Counted from the first letter of the stretch, positions 1 to 9,502 are shown. The stretch: 64,000 nucleotides of DNA from Lactococcus carnosus (GCF_006770265.1 NZ_CP017194.1:1054001-1118000), one strand, 5' to 3'. The notes: a model not told the origin generated them from the sequence alone. A program made the numbers and translations.

Positions 1-1
1 T

Positions 2-295
2 GGTAACCAGCAGAAGGTCGTCTTGGCCAAGTGGCTCAATTCAAAAAGTGACATCTATATTTTTGATGAACCAACAAAGGGCATTGATGTCGGGGCAAAA
101 TCAGAAATCTATCAAATCATCAATAACCTTGCTAAGCAAGGGAAAACGATTATTATCGTGTCGTCTGAAATTCCTGAATTATTAGGTGTGACGGATAGAA
201 TTTATGTGGTCAGAGAAGGAAAAATAACAGGCGAATTAACGACCAGTGAAGCGACACAAGAAAATATTATGACTTATGCAACAATGGAGGGGTAA
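2..295 (+). CDS. Sugar ABC transporter ATP-binding protein, C-terminal fragment (cut by window edge)
   Basis: This is the end of an ATPase that energises import of a simple sugar or related solute at the inner face of the membrane. The frame is open from base 2 and begins with [12 protein letters not shown], the ABC signature of the second nucleotide-binding domain of RbsA/MglA-type duplicated ATPases. A Walker B and D-loop ([13 protein letters not shown]) and the switch region ([13 protein letters not shown]) follow. The 5' part lies outside the window, so the internal TTG at 23 is not a start. A permease begins 5 nt after the stop and a binding lipoprotein follows, which fixes the role as a carbohydrate uptake system. 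The substrate cannot be read from this fragment. Confidence 0.9.
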   Translation, partial: GNQQKVVLAKWLNSKSDIYIFDEPTKGIDVGAKSEIYQIINNLAKQGKTIIIVSSEIPELLGVTDRIYVVREGKITGELTTSEATQENIMTYATMEG

Positions 296-300
296 CAAAC

Positions 301-1269
301 ATGCCAGAAACAACCAGTAAATTTAATATCCAATCACTTTTCTTGAAATATTCCGTCTATCTCGTGCTCATCATTTTATTAGCCTATTTCTCAGTTGCTA
401 ACACAAATTTTTTGAGCATCGGTAATATCGGTAACTTTTTTAGACAAATTCCAACAGTTGGTATTTTGACCATTGGCTATACCATGATCTTAATTACAGG
501 CTATGTCGATTTATCCATTGCCTCTATCGCAGCCTTTTCAGGTACAGCAGCTGTCTATCTGTCAACTAAAGGACTGCCTGCTCCAGTAGTCATCCTATTA
601 GCTTTACTGATTGGTGGGTCATTTGGCGCAATTAATGGGCTTTTGATTAAAAAATTAGACTTACCATCATTTATCCTAACGCTTGGCACAAACTATGTGA
701 TTCGTGGGATTATCATGTTCATCACAAATGGGATTTATGTCACCGGTGCACCAGATTGGTTTACCAAGATTTCCACCTCAAAGATTTTCGGTAATGTCAT
801 CTTTTCAAACACAATCATCTTTGTGTTACTTGTCCTAATCTTTGCCTACGTCATGAAGCATACACGTTTTGGTAAATATTGCTATGTAGTCGGCTCAAAT
901 CCTGAAGCAGCAAGACTATCAGGTATCAATACGGATCGACATGTTGTAAAAGTCTTTATTATAGAAGGCATGCTAGCAGCTGGTGCAGGTATCCTTTTAA
1001 TGGCCAACTTAAATGTCGGCGGTCCAAATGAAGGCCAAGGTCTGGATGGTCTAGCCATGGCAGCTGCTATCATGGGTGGCACATCATTTGCTGGGGGTGT
1101 CGGGACAGTTGGCGGTGCCATTGTCGGTATTCTCACCCTTCAAGTCTTTACAAATGGTCTTGCGATTATGGGGGTCAATGCCTTCATGCAAAATGCTGTT
1201 ACTGGTGGTGTTATCATTCTTGCCATCATAGTAGACTATTTCCGTCGTTTAGCTGAAAAGCATGCCTAA
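301..1269 (+). CDS. Sugar ABC transporter permease (RbsC-like)
   Basis: Integral membrane permease of 322 residues in the BPD_transp_2 family, forming the channel of a ribose/galactose-type importer. The sequence is hydrophobic throughout, with about eight or nine membrane segments. It has the family's central glycine-rich stretch (GLDGLAMAAAIMGGTSFAGG, about residues 249-268), which precedes the last helices. Length is normal for the family. The start codon sits 5 nt after the ATPase stop with a GGAGGGG ribosome-binding site inside the end of that gene, so the two are cotranscribed and probably translationally coupled. It is paired with the binding protein at 1392. Substrate specificity is not visible; ribose or another pentose/hexose is possible. 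Confidence 0.9.
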   Translation: MPETTSKFNIQSLFLKYSVYLVLIILLAYFSVANTNFLSIGNIGNFFRQIPTVGILTIGYTMILITGYVDLSIASIAAFSGTAAVYLSTKGLPAPVVILLALLIGGSFGAINGLLIKKLDLPSFILTLGTNYVIRGIIMFITNGIYVTGAPDWFTKISTSKIFGNVIFSNTIIFVLLVLIFAYVMKHTRFGKYCYVVGSNPEAARLSGINTDRHVVKVFIIEGMLAAGAGILLMANLNVGGPNEGQGLDGLAMAAAIMGGTSFAGGVGTVGGAIVGILTLQVFTNGLAIMGVNAFMQNAVTGGVIILAIIVDYFRRLAEKHA

Positions 1270-1391
1270 TCGGGTACGTACGGATCAAATTTTGACAGTT
1301 AACTTTAAGGACACCTCTTAAAATATCAGACACAAATTTGCGATTTTAGCCGTGTACTTATGTATATCATAACTTAATAGGAGAACCTAAC

Positions 1392-2423
1392 ATGAAAAAA
1401 TCTAAGCTAATTTTAGCCCTTGCAGTAGCTGCAGCAGCCTTAACTTTCACGACAGCTTGTAGTAATACTGCGTCAAAGGATACAGCGACTAAAAATGGTA
1501 AAAAGACACTCTATTTTATCCCTATCGTAGATACAGGTGCTTATTGGAGCCCGATGAAACGTGGTGCAGAAGAGACAGCAGAGAAACTCGGCTACAATAT
1601 CGTTGTCAAAACTAGTCCACCTGCAGAAGCACAAAAGAATGAAAAACATATTGGCTTCATCAAAGAAGCGATTGCTAATAGAGCAGCGGGCATAGCCATC
1701 TCACCTATTGAGCAAAATATGTTTAAGAATCCAATTATTGAAGCAAAAGATGCGAAAATCCCAGTCATCACCTTTGATGCTGACTTGAAAGATCCGAAAA
1801 ACAGGACAGCTTATGTGGGAACAGATAACACACTAGCTGGTGCAGATCTTGGTAAACAAGCGGCTAAAAAAATGAAGGCTGATGGTATCACCAAAGGCAC
1901 CATTTCTATCGTATGTGTCGACCGTGCACAACCGACGATGATTCTCCGTGAAAAAGGTGTCAAAGCAGGCTTTAAAGAAGTCATGGGCGATGATGCCAAT
2001 AATTTCAAGTGGTTGGAAACAATTCAAGATAAGGACCAAGCAGCAGTTTCTAAAGAACAATTAGAAGGCCAACTGACAGCTAACAAAGATTTGGTTACAG
2101 TCTTCTCTTTGGGATCAGAAGGACCAGATGTAGGCGTTATGGAAGCAATCAAGTCTCAAGGCAAAGCAGGAAAAGTGCTTCACTTTGGATTTGACTATAC
2201 ACCTACATGGGAAAAAGGCATTGATAATGGGCTAATTACGGGCATTGTAGACCAAGATGCCTATAATATCGGTGTACAAGTGATCAAAAACCTTGACAAG
2301 ACAGTTAAAGGTGAAAAAATTGACTCAACTATACCAATTGACGTAAAATATGTGGAAGCAAAAGATATCGTCTCATATGGTAAAGAAAAAGAAAAACAAA
2401 TGACAAAAGAAACAAAAGACTAA
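1392..2423 (+). CDS. Sugar-binding lipoprotein of the ABC transporter (RbsB-like)
   Basis: Substrate-binding protein of 343 residues anchored outside the membrane as a lipoprotein. The N-terminus is a signal peptide with a lipobox ending TTAC (Cys at about residue 23). The body is a periplasmic-binding-protein type 1 fold of the Peripla_BP_4 class: an early strand LYFIPIVDTGAYWSPMKRG, the hinge DADLKDPKNRTAYVGTDNTLAG and a late QDAYNIGVQVI. The RBS is AGGAGAA. The gene is last in the operon, 122 nt behind the permease, a less common order since binding proteins are often encoded first. A strong terminator follows. The ligand cannot be assigned from sequence alone. Confidence 0.88.
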   Translation: MKKSKLILALAVAAAALTFTTACSNTASKDTATKNGKKTLYFIPIVDTGAYWSPMKRGAEETAEKLGYNIVVKTSPPAEAQKNEKHIGFIKEAIANRAAGIAISPIEQNMFKNPIIEAKDAKIPVITFDADLKDPKNRTAYVGTDNTLAGADLGKQAAKKMKADGITKGTISIVCVDRAQPTMILREKGVKAGFKEVMGDDANNFKWLETIQDKDQAAVSKEQLEGQLTANKDLVTVFSLGSEGPDVGVMEAIKSQGKAGKVLHFGFDYTPTWEKGIDNGLITGIVDQDAYNIGVQVIKNLDKTVKGEKIDSTIPIDVKYVEAKDIVSYGKEKEKQMTKETKD

Positions 2424-2433
2424 GCGACAAGTT

Positions 2434-2467
2434 AAAAATGATGTTCACTCTCGAACATCATTTTTTT
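2434..2467 (+). terminator. Rho-independent terminator of the sugar ABC operon
   Basis: Perfect 13-bp stem (AAAAATGATGTTC / GAACATCATTTTT) with a 6-nt loop, running into a T tract, 10 nt after the stop of the binding-protein gene. Confidence 0.93.
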
Positions 2468-2707
2468 ATATTCCTTGTCTGTAGCCATGATACTGGATAA
2501 ACCTATCTTGTTAGACCTGAACATCAGTTCAATGATAAAGCACCTGAAAATAAGTGAAAAATATGGTAAAATTGATAAGTCATCGTATGTCAATTTTATG
2601 TATTTTTAAGGTGAAGTTGATATTATGTTCAAGATAAGTAACGATAAAGATAAAATGTAAGAGAAATACTGAAGCTACAAGGTTCAGTAAATAAGGAGCA
2701 ATAACAC

Positions 2708-3583
2708 ATGGTAATCATCCAATGGTTCCCTGGTCATATGTCAAAAGCACGTCGACAAGTTCAGGAAAATTTAAAACATGTTGATTTGGTCATGGAACTA
2801 GTAGATGCTAGATTACCATTATCAAGTCGAAATCCGATGTTAGATAAAATCATCGGCACAAAACCACGTCTTGTCATCATTAATAAAAAAGATCTGGGTA
2901 ATGACTTAGAAACACAAAAATGGGTTCATTATTTTGAAGCACAGGGTATATTAGCTGTAAAAATCAATTCAAAAGAGCAGCAAACAGTCAAAAAGTTGAC
3001 CAAGGCAGCCAGACTAGTCCTAGCTGATAAATTACAGCGTGCGAGTGAGCGTGGTATCCAAAACAAAGCCATCAGAACGATGATTATCGGCATTCCAAAT
3101 GTCGGCAAGTCAACCTTGATGAATCGCTTAGCTGGTAGAAAGAGTGCCATCACTGGTAACCGACCTGGTGTCACAAAAGGTCAACAATGGCTGAAGACAA
3201 ATGAAGAACTAGAAATTTTAGATACACCAGGTATCTTATGGCCTAAGTTTGAGGATCAAACAATTGGCTTGAAACTGGCCTTAACAGGTGCCATAAAAGA
3301 TGACTTGATTCCCAAAGATGAAATCACGATCTTTGGCTTAACCTTCTTTAGCAAACATTTTCCGACTGAGCTCAAGCGCCGCTATAATTTAACAGATGAT
3401 GACCTAGAGCTTACTGTCGTTGACTTAATCATGCTACTCACTAAGAAATACGGCTTCAGAGATGACTATGACCGGTTTTATGATCTCTTTATAAAAGAAG
3501 TTAGGGACGGTAAATTAGGGACGTATACACTTGATATTGTATCAGAAATGATGCAAAAGGATGACGAAGATGGCGACGATTAA
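2708..3583 (+). CDS. rbgA: Ribosome biogenesis GTPase YlqF/RbgA
   Basis: GTPase of 291 residues needed for late assembly of the 50S subunit. It has the circularly permuted order typical of the YlqF/YawG family: G4 (NKKD, residues 59-62) comes first, then G1 (GIPNVGKS, 128-135), then G3 (DTPG, 172-175). The N-terminus ([13 protein letters not shown]) is the family hallmark, and the C-terminal about 100 residues form the RNA-binding ANTAR-like region. The RBS AAGGAG lies 9 nt before the ATG. It overlaps the start of rnhB, so the two form an operon, a common arrangement in lactococci and streptococci. The 284-nt region upstream shows no gene; AT-rich sequence around 2560-2600 may hold the promoter, but I cannot fix a clean -35/-10 pair. 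Confidence 0.96.
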   Translation: MVIIQWFPGHMSKARRQVQENLKHVDLVMELVDARLPLSSRNPMLDKIIGTKPRLVIINKKDLGNDLETQKWVHYFEAQGILAVKINSKEQQTVKKLTKAARLVLADKLQRASERGIQNKAIRTMIIGIPNVGKSTLMNRLAGRKSAITGNRPGVTKGQQWLKTNEELEILDTPGILWPKFEDQTIGLKLALTGAIKDDLIPKDEITIFGLTFFSKHFPTELKRRYNLTDDDLELTVVDLIMLLTKKYGFRDDYDRFYDLFIKEVRDGKLGTYTLDIVSEMMQKDDEDGDD

Positions 3584-4337
3584 AGAGATTGATGCGCGCT
3601 TAAGAGCCGTTCATGAGGCATCAGACCCATTATTTGATACCTTATCCCAGGATACGCGTCAAGGTGTTCAAAAACTAATCATCAAACGTAAGCGACAACT
3701 TCAAGCAATAATTGATGAAGATAAACGACTTGATCAGTTACTAGCTTACGAACAAGAACTTTACATAAATAATATTATGTTAATAGCTGGTATAGATGAA
3801 GTTGGCCGTGGGCCATTAGCAGGTCCAGTTGTGACCGCAGCGGTGATTTTACCAGAAAATTGTAAAATTGCGGGCTTGAATGACAGTAAGCAGATTCCAA
3901 AATTACAGCATCAGAAAATATATGATGCCGTGATGGCAGTCGCCCTGTCAGTTGGTATTGGGATCGTTGATAATCATCAGATAGACCAAGTGAATATCTA
4001 TGAGGCGACAAAGCTTGCCATGTTAGCAGCCATTGATCATCTTGATGTACGACCACAGCATTTACTAGTTGATGCCATGACATTAGCAATCGATATCCCG
4101 CAAACCTCACTGATCAAAGGAGATGCCAAGTCGATGTCAATCGCTGCAGCATCGATTGTTGCCAAAGTAACACGTGATAAAATGATGGCTGACTACGATA
4201 GCCAATATCCTGGTTATGATTTTTCACATAATGCAGGTTATGGGACAAAAAAACATCTGCAAGCACTTGATAGACAAGGCTTCACAGATATTCATCGTCG
4301 GTCATTTGAACCCATTAAATCCATGATTAATGACTAA
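3561..4337 (+). CDS. rnhB: Ribonuclease HII
   Basis: Cleaves the RNA strand of RNA-DNA hybrids and starts removal of single ribonucleotides from DNA. It is 258 residues long. The active-site acids are visible: the [13 protein letters not shown] motif gives Asp79 and Glu80, then Asp171 (LLVDAMT) and Asp188 (KGDAKS), followed by [14 protein letters not shown]. The first 70 residues are the usual N-terminal extension of Gram-positive RNase HII. The ATG at 3561 sits directly on the AAAGG sequence, which leaves no spacing; the in-frame ATG at 3570 (residue 4) has AAAGG 9 nt ahead and is likelier the true start. The gene overlaps the end of rbgA, so translation is probably coupled. Confidence 0.96.
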   Translation: MTKMATIKEIDARLRAVHEASDPLFDTLSQDTRQGVQKLIIKRKRQLQAIIDEDKRLDQLLAYEQELYINNIMLIAGIDEVGRGPLAGPVVTAAVILPENCKIAGLNDSKQIPKLQHQKIYDAVMAVALSVGIGIVDNHQIDQVNIYEATKLAMLAAIDHLDVRPQHLLVDAMTLAIDIPQTSLIKGDAKSMSIAAASIVAKVTRDKMMADYDSQYPGYDFSHNAGYGTKKHLQALDRQGFTDIHRRSFEPIKSMIND

Positions 4338-4355
4338 GCAATTAGTCATTTTTTT
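4329..4355. terminator. Terminator between the convergent rnhB and mscS genes
   Basis: Stem AATGACTAA / TTAGTCATT with GCAA loop and a T tract on the plus strand. The left arm contains the rnhB stop codon and the right arm contains the stop codon of the opposite gene, so both reading frames end inside the hairpin. Confidence 0.88.
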
Positions 4356-5088
4356 CATAGTATTGGGTCATTATTTTTGCCTGTTGTGTCGAAATATCGG
4401 CGTAATCACCAGTTAACTTACTCCGTAAATAAACTGTGTAATCAATCGTTATCATACCCACAAATTCAGCATTTGCATAGGTTTGGTTGACTGTTATCAT
4501 CCTATCTTTAAGTTGATCAACTGTGTCATGTGTTACTGGTACATCCAAATATAAGGTATTTGTCATACGTGACAAATTAGCCAGTGCCATGATATGGCGA
4601 TTAGGGACAAAGATGAGTGAGCCAGTCGCACTGGTCAAGGTCAAAGATCTGATGCCGATCACACTGACCTTTCCGGTGACCTCTAGGTTCTTGAAGTAAA
4701 CGGTATCGCCTACATTAACCTGGTGCTCCACAATGATAAAGAAGCCATTAATGATATCACTCATCAGATCTCGACCAGCGAAGCCTAATGCAACACCGAT
4801 AATCCCAGCACCAGTCAACAGTCTAGCAACTGGTAGACCAAAAATAGCTAAAATCGTATAGATATAAAGGAAGACTGTGACGTATTGAAAAATAGAGGAT
4901 ATGAGACGTGATAACGTCAGTATACGGGCATTATCTGCCACATTGATTCGGCCATAATTATCAAATAAATGTCTAATGATAACTTTTATAATTCGATAAA
5001 AAATATAAAATAAAACAGTTGCAAGTGCAAGTAGTATCAGTTTTTCTAATACCGTGTCTATGTAGGTATCAATATGTAAAAATTTCAA
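4342..5088 (-). CDS. Small-conductance mechanosensitive channel, MscS family
   Basis: Stretch-activated membrane channel of 248 residues that releases solutes on hypo-osmotic shock. Three membrane segments are visible at about residues 17-37, 65-87 and 91-110. The third is the glycine/alanine-rich pore helix (LLTGAGIIGVALGFAGRDLM), followed by the beta domain motif (INGFFIIVEHQVNVGDTVYF), the most conserved part of the family. The C-terminal cytoplasmic domain is short. It is transcribed alone, convergent with rnhB and divergent from ilvE. The 5' regions of this gene and ilvE share the intergenic space that holds a CodY box, so CodY could also affect this gene. Confidence 0.93.
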   Translation of the reverse strand: MKFLHIDTYIDTVLEKLILLALATVLFYIFYRIIKVIIRHLFDNYGRINVADNARILTLSRLISSIFQYVTVFLYIYTILAIFGLPVARLLTGAGIIGVALGFAGRDLMSDIINGFFIIVEHQVNVGDTVYFKNLEVTGKVSVIGIRSLTLTSATGSLIFVPNRHIMALANLSRMTNTLYLDVPVTHDTVDQLKDRMITVNQTYANAEFVGMITIDYTVYLRSKLTGDYADISTQQAKIMTQYYEKND

Positions 5089-5107
5089 GTGCTATCTCCA
5101 AATTAAT

Positions 5108-5122
5108 AATTTTCAGAAAATT
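5108..5122. promoter_or_regulatory. CodY operator (perfect consensus box)
   Basis: The 15-mer AATTTTCAGAAAATT equals the lactococcal CodY consensus AATTTTCWGAAAATT at every position. It ends 11 bp before the -35 element of ilvE. CodY represses branched-chain amino acid genes when isoleucine is plentiful, which fits the downstream gene. Confidence 0.92.
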
Positions 5123-5133
5123 GTAGTAAATTC

Positions 5134-5162
5134 TTGCAAAAATCTGTAAAAAGTACTAAAAT
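5134..5162 (+). promoter_or_regulatory. ilvE promoter
   Basis: TTGCAA and TAAAAT separated by exactly 17 bp, about 60 nt before the ilvE start. The CodY box lies immediately upstream. Confidence 0.82.
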
Positions 5163-5223
5163 AAGTATAACAAATTTTTAGGAAAGATGGGTTTTTTATA
5201 ATCCATAAGAGATGTGGACGTTT

Positions 5224-6252
5224 ATGACGATTGATATTGACTGGGAAAATCTTGGCTTTAATTATATGAAATTACCTTACCGTTTTGTTGCCCATTACAA
5301 GAATGGACAATGGGAGGCAGGACAGTTAACTGAGGATGCTACTTTGCATCTATCAGAGTCCTCACCAGCCCTACATTATGGTCAACAAGCTTTTGAAGGC
5401 CTGAAAGCTTATAGAACCAAATCTGGTGATATTCAGCTTTTTAGACCCGATGAAAATGCTGCACGTCTACAAAAGACTGCGGATCGCTTGATGATGCCTC
5501 AGGTCCCAACTGATTTATTTGTTTCGGCAGTCAAATCAGTCGTTAAAGCGAATCAGGAGTATGTGCCGCCTTATACAAGTGGCGGTAGCCTCTATCTGCG
5601 TCCTTTACTAATCGGTGTCGGTGATATTATCGGTGTACAACCAGCTCAGGAATACATCTTTACTGTATTCGCTATGCCTGTTGGTAGCTATTTCAAAGGT
5701 GGTTTAACGCCAACTAACTTTATCGTCTCACGTGATTTTGACCGAGCTGCACCGCATGGTACTGGCGCAGCCAAAGTAGGTGGTAACTACGCAGGTAGTT
5801 TATTACCAGGTAAACAGGCACATGATGCTGGTTATTCTGATGTTATCTATCTTGACCCAGCAACACATACTAAAATAGAAGAAGTCGGTTCAGCTAACTT
5901 CTTTGGTATCACGAAAGATAATGAATTTGTGACACCACTTAGTCCTTCTATCTTACCGTCAATCACTAAGTATTCACTACTTTATCTAGCTGAGCACCGT
6001 TTAGGACTAAAGGCAATAGAAGGTGATGTTGTCATAGCTGATCTTGACCGTTTTTCCGAAGCAGGTGCATGTGGTACGGCAGCAGTTATCTCACCAATTG
6101 CTGGTATCCAAAATGGCGATGACTATCATGTCTTCTACAGTGAAACTGAAGTTGGCCCAATTACGCAGAAACTTTACGACGAACTAGTCGGTATCCAAAA
6201 AGGGGATGTCCTTGCCCCAGAAGGTTGGATCGATAAGGTTGAACTAGATTAA
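5224..6252 (+). CDS. ilvE: Branched-chain amino acid aminotransferase
   Basis: PLP enzyme that interconverts leucine, isoleucine and valine with their 2-oxo acids, using 2-oxoglutarate/glutamate. It has 342 residues counted from MTIDIDWENL. The sequence follows the lactococcal enzyme closely as I remember it: SSPALHYGQQAFEGLKAYRT, the PLP lysine in GAAKVGGNYAG (Lys184), IEEVGSANFFGI and the C-terminal EAGACGTAAVISP. An ATG at 5212 would add four residues, but AAGAG lies directly against it; the known family N-terminus begins at 5224. It is monocistronic, from a clear promoter to a strong terminator. CodY very probably represses it through the upstream consensus box. Confidence 0.96.
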   Translation: MTIDIDWENLGFNYMKLPYRFVAHYKNGQWEAGQLTEDATLHLSESSPALHYGQQAFEGLKAYRTKSGDIQLFRPDENAARLQKTADRLMMPQVPTDLFVSAVKSVVKANQEYVPPYTSGGSLYLRPLLIGVGDIIGVQPAQEYIFTVFAMPVGSYFKGGLTPTNFIVSRDFDRAAPHGTGAAKVGGNYAGSLLPGKQAHDAGYSDVIYLDPATHTKIEEVGSANFFGITKDNEFVTPLSPSILPSITKYSLLYLAEHRLGLKAIEGDVVIADLDRFSEAGACGTAAVISPIAGIQNGDDYHVFYSETEVGPITQKLYDELVGIQKGDVLAPEGWIDKVELD

Positions 6253-6266
6253 CATGATCATTAACT

Positions 6267-6306
6267 AAACCACTTTACATAATTTTTATTATGTAAAGTG
6301 GTTTTT
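6267..6306 (+). terminator. ilvE terminator carrying the 24-bp dyad
   Basis: 16-bp perfect stem (AAACCACTTTACATAA and its complement) with a TTTTTA loop and a T tract. The inner 24 bp (6274-6297) are TTTACATAA-N6-TTATGTAAA, a dyad that recurs at 15710 and 17742, and imperfectly at 22963. Confidence 0.92.
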
Positions 6307-6331
6307 ATGTCTTAGATAAGGACCTCCTATA

Positions 6332-6934
6332 ATGAAATTACAAGATAGTCAGTTATCAGCTTACTTATTAGATGATCCTTACTTAAAGATAAATGGTAAA
6401 GATATAATAGCCCTATGTCACCGTTTATTTGATGAGACGGATAAAGAAACAGATATCATACGAAAGGCCTTTAAATTTGTATTAGATCAAATTGATCATT
6501 CTTTGGATATTAAACAGACTGAAGTGAGTATATCAGCTAGTGATGTGCTAGAAAATGGTCATGGTATCTGTTATGCTAAAACCAATTTGCCCGCTGCATT
6601 ATTAAGGGCGATGCATATACCAACTGGATTTTGCTATCAAAAACTGCTCTTGTTTAGTGAAGCAGAGGGGAAATATTGTATTCATGCCTTGAATGCTGTC
6701 TACTTATCTTCACAAAATAGATGGATTAGATTAGATGCACGTGGCAATAAGCCTGGTATTGATGCAGCTTGTAGCTTCACAACTGAAAAGTTAGCTTTTT
6801 ATCCGGATAGGGCGCTTGGAGAAAGGGATTATGCTATGATATATGTAAGGCCTAATCCACTGACAATGGCCGCACTAGAGGCTAGTTCAAACATCTTAAC
6901 CTTATATGTTACTAATCTTCCAGATAATCTATAG
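6332..6934 (+). CDS. Transglutaminase-like (papain-fold) domain protein
   Basis: Soluble protein of 200 residues with a transglutaminase-core fold. The expected catalytic triad is visible: Cys80 in NGHGICYAKTNLPAALLRA, His118 in CIHALNAVYL and Asp135 in WIRLDARGNK. No signal peptide or membrane segment is present, so it acts in the cytoplasm. Bacterial members of this group are usually cysteine proteases or peptide-modifying enzymes rather than true cross-linkers. The substrate is unknown. The RBS AAGGACC is 9 nt before the ATG. It lies behind the ilvE terminator and ahead of the P-type ATPase and appears to be monocistronic, with a weak hairpin (AAGCCTGTA / TACAGGTTTT) near 6994-7032. Confidence 0.78.
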   Translation: MKLQDSQLSAYLLDDPYLKINGKDIIALCHRLFDETDKETDIIRKAFKFVLDQIDHSLDIKQTEVSISASDVLENGHGICYAKTNLPAALLRAMHIPTGFCYQKLLLFSEAEGKYCIHALNAVYLSSQNRWIRLDARGNKPGIDAACSFTTEKLAFYPDRALGERDYAMIYVRPNPLTMAALEASSNILTLYVTNLPDNL

Positions 6935-7086
6935 TTATCTTAGGTTGCTTATCATCAGATATGACCTACTAATTCATAACAGGATTTTTTTATGTAGGTT
7001 AAGCCTGTAGACTGATGTATCAATACAGGTTTTATAGTAGTATGTAAATATGGACATTTATGACATTTATATTAAAGGAAATCGAA

Positions 7087-9432
7087 ATGAATAAGCGTAG
7101 TAGTTATGGGCTCACCTCTGATGAGGTGAAGATTAGACAGCAACAGCAGCAAACGAATAAAGTAAAGAAAACGACAAGCCGGTCTTATTATCAAATTTTC
7201 TTTTTTAATATCTTTACCTTTTTTAATCTTATTAACTGCATTTTATTTTATCTTGTTTCATTAACGAAATCTTATTACAATGGTCTGTTTGTACTTGTCG
7301 TTTTTAGTAATGTGATCATTAATCTATTTCAAGAAATACGATCAAAACGTACATTAGATAAACTGGCCCTGTTAAAGGTCTCTAAAGCTAAGGTCTACAG
7401 AGATCATGTACTGGTCACGATCCCTATCGATCAGATTGTACTGGATGATTTTTTATTACTTGAAAACGGCGATCAGGTACCCTCAGATGCACGGGTCGTT
7501 GAAGGTAGTTTAGAGATTAACGAATCCTTATTAACTGGAGAGGTAGATAGCATCTATAAATTACCTGAGAGCGAGCTATACTCTGGTAGTTTTGTCACTT
7601 CAGGTCAAGCAGTATGCCAAGTGACGCATGTTGGTGAAGATAATTATATACAAAAAATCACTAAAGAAGCTAAGGCAATCAAAAAGCAAACTTATATGAT
7701 TAAGGATAGCCTTGGTAAAATTATCAAATGGATCAGTATCATTTTAGTCCCTTTGTGCTCTCTTTTGTTTGTCAAACAGTTTTTCTTTTCCGGTGTTGCC
7801 TTCAATAAGGCGATTTTATATACAGTAGCAGCAGCAGTCGGGATGTTCCCAGAAGGACTTTATCTATTAACCAGTGTTGCGTTAACGATCAGTGCTGTCT
7901 ATCTCGCACATAAGAGAGTACTTGTGCAGGAGCTAAACTGTATCGATGCATTAGCTAGGGTTGATATCCTTTGTTTAGACAAAACAGGGACGATTACAGA
8001 AGGTAAGATGGTTGTTGAAAAAACAATACCATTGGCCCCATCAGTTGATGTATCGATGATTATGGGCAGTATGCTGGCTGCGCTTCCTGATAAAAATCCA
8101 ACTGCGATGGCACTAAGACTGGCATTTCCTGAGAATCACGTTCTAACCCCTAGTGATGTCACACCCTTTTCTTCTGATCGTAAATATAGTTGTGTTACCT
8201 TTGCCGACAAAGGGATGTATTTTCTAGGCGCTACCTCTTTTTTGTTATCTGAAAATGAAGCAGAAGCCTTAAAACTTGATAAAAAATATGCGCATGCAGG
8301 CTACAGGGTCCTAACTTTAGGTCATAGTAATGAGAATACTGACCATAAAACGGTTAAGACCATAACCCCTATTGCCATGTTTCTCATATCTGATACCGTA
8401 AGAGAAAATGTGATAGAAACCTTACAATTTTTCAAAGGACAGGGTGTCACCTGTAAAATTATCTCTGGAGATGATCCAGCGACTGTTTCTCAAATTGCTA
8501 AAAAGGTGCAACTACCAGGTGCTGAAAAGTATATTGATGTCTCTAAGCTTACTGAGATAGAACTAAAAGACGCCGTTATCAACTATCAAATATTTGGTCG
8601 CGTCACACCACAGCGTAAGAAGGAAATGGTTGTGGCCTTAAAATCCTTAGGCCATACTGTTGCCATGACTGGTGATGGTGTAAATGATGTGTTAGCATTA
8701 AAAGAAGCTAACTGTTCGATTGCCATGGCATCTGGCGTCGATGCTGCTAGACAGACATCAGATATTATCCTCTTAGATAATCAATTCAACGCGATTCCTG
8801 ATATTATGAATGAGGGTAGAAGAGTCATCAACAATATGACGAGGGCAGGGGCATTAGTCTTAGTTCAAGTGATTTACTCTATCTTACTGACAACCGGAAC
8901 ATTGATTGCAGGCTTCAGCTATCCATTTGAACCTATTCAGCTGACGATCATTAATGCTTGTTTTGTTGGTATACCAAGTTTTCTACTTAACTTTGAACTA
9001 GATTTTAAACGCGTCAAAGGCGAATTTCTACCGACTATTTTCAAGAAAGCCTTTCCTCCTGGTTTAACAATTGCCATTGGTACCTTACTGATTATTAATA
9101 TCGGTCACTTTTTCGGCAGTAGTTCAAAGGCTTTGTCCATCATGGCGATTTTATTTACCGCCTGGAATTATCTGCTTGTTCAAAGAAACATATATCCACC
9201 GAATACCAAATATCGACTATTTATCTTCTTAACGACACAAACGCTCTATTTTATTGCCTTGATTATCGGTCAAGACTTTTTAAATCTAGGTAATGTGACC
9301 TACATTAACTTGATTTTGTTAGTTGCGTTACTAGGTTATTCTATATTCTTTCAAAAAATATTTGCTTCATTATTGGCCAAACTCTACAAGAGATTCAAAA
9401 TAAAGTTAGCGTTAAGACAAGATACAAATTAA
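7087..9432 (+). CDS. Cation-translocating P-type ATPase (CtpE-like)
   Basis: Membrane ATPase of 781 residues. The P-type landmarks are in order: actuator loop TGE (LLTGEVDS), membrane pair with a PEGLY motif (GMFPEGLYLL), phosphorylated Asp298 in CLDKTGTITEG, and hinge TGDGVNDVLAL starting at about residue 528. Several C-terminal membrane helices follow. The PEGL motif in place of a CPx motif argues against heavy-metal transport, and the N-terminus GLTSDEVKIRQ resembles the CtpE/PacL-like group associated with calcium or other divalent cations. The ion is an inference. I prefer the ATG at 7087, which has AAAGGA 6 nt upstream, over the upstream ATG at 7060. The gene stands alone and converges on xerS. 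Confidence 0.88.
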   Translation: MNKRSSYGLTSDEVKIRQQQQQTNKVKKTTSRSYYQIFFFNIFTFFNLINCILFYLVSLTKSYYNGLFVLVVFSNVIINLFQEIRSKRTLDKLALLKVSKAKVYRDHVLVTIPIDQIVLDDFLLLENGDQVPSDARVVEGSLEINESLLTGEVDSIYKLPESELYSGSFVTSGQAVCQVTHVGEDNYIQKITKEAKAIKKQTYMIKDSLGKIIKWISIILVPLCSLLFVKQFFFSGVAFNKAILYTVAAAVGMFPEGLYLLTSVALTISAVYLAHKRVLVQELNCIDALARVDILCLDKTGTITEGKMVVEKTIPLAPSVDVSMIMGSMLAALPDKNPTAMALRLAFPENHVLTPSDVTPFSSDRKYSCVTFADKGMYFLGATSFLLSENEAEALKLDKKYAHAGYRVLTLGHSNENTDHKTVKTITPIAMFLISDTVRENVIETLQFFKGQGVTCKIISGDDPATVSQIAKKVQLPGAEKYIDVSKLTEIELKDAVINYQIFGRVTPQRKKEMVVALKSLGHTVAMTGDGVNDVLALKEANCSIAMASGVDAARQTSDIILLDNQFNAIPDIMNEGRRVINNMTRAGALVLVQVIYSILLTTGTLIAGFSYPFEPIQLTIINACFVGIPSFLLNFELDFKRVKGEFLPTIFKKAFPPGLTIAIGTLLIINIGHFFGSSSKALSIMAILFTAWNYLLVQRNIYPPNTKYRLFIFLTTQTLYFIALIIGQDFLNLGNVTYINLILLVALLGYSIFFQKIFASLLAKLYKRFKIKLALRQDTN

Positions 9433-9441
9433 TCATGTTTT

Positions 9442-9486
9442 AAAAATAGCCACCTGCCAGTCGAACATGATTGGCAGGTGGCTATT
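9442..9486. terminator. Terminator between the P-type ATPase gene and xerS
   Basis: 15-bp perfect GC-rich stem (AATAGCCACCTGCCA / TGGCAGGTGGCTATT) with a 12-nt loop. The T run is on the minus-strand side, so it ends xerS transcripts best, and the stem probably also stops the opposite gene. Confidence 0.87.
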
Positions 9487-9502
9487 CTTATATCGGTTAC
9501 GT

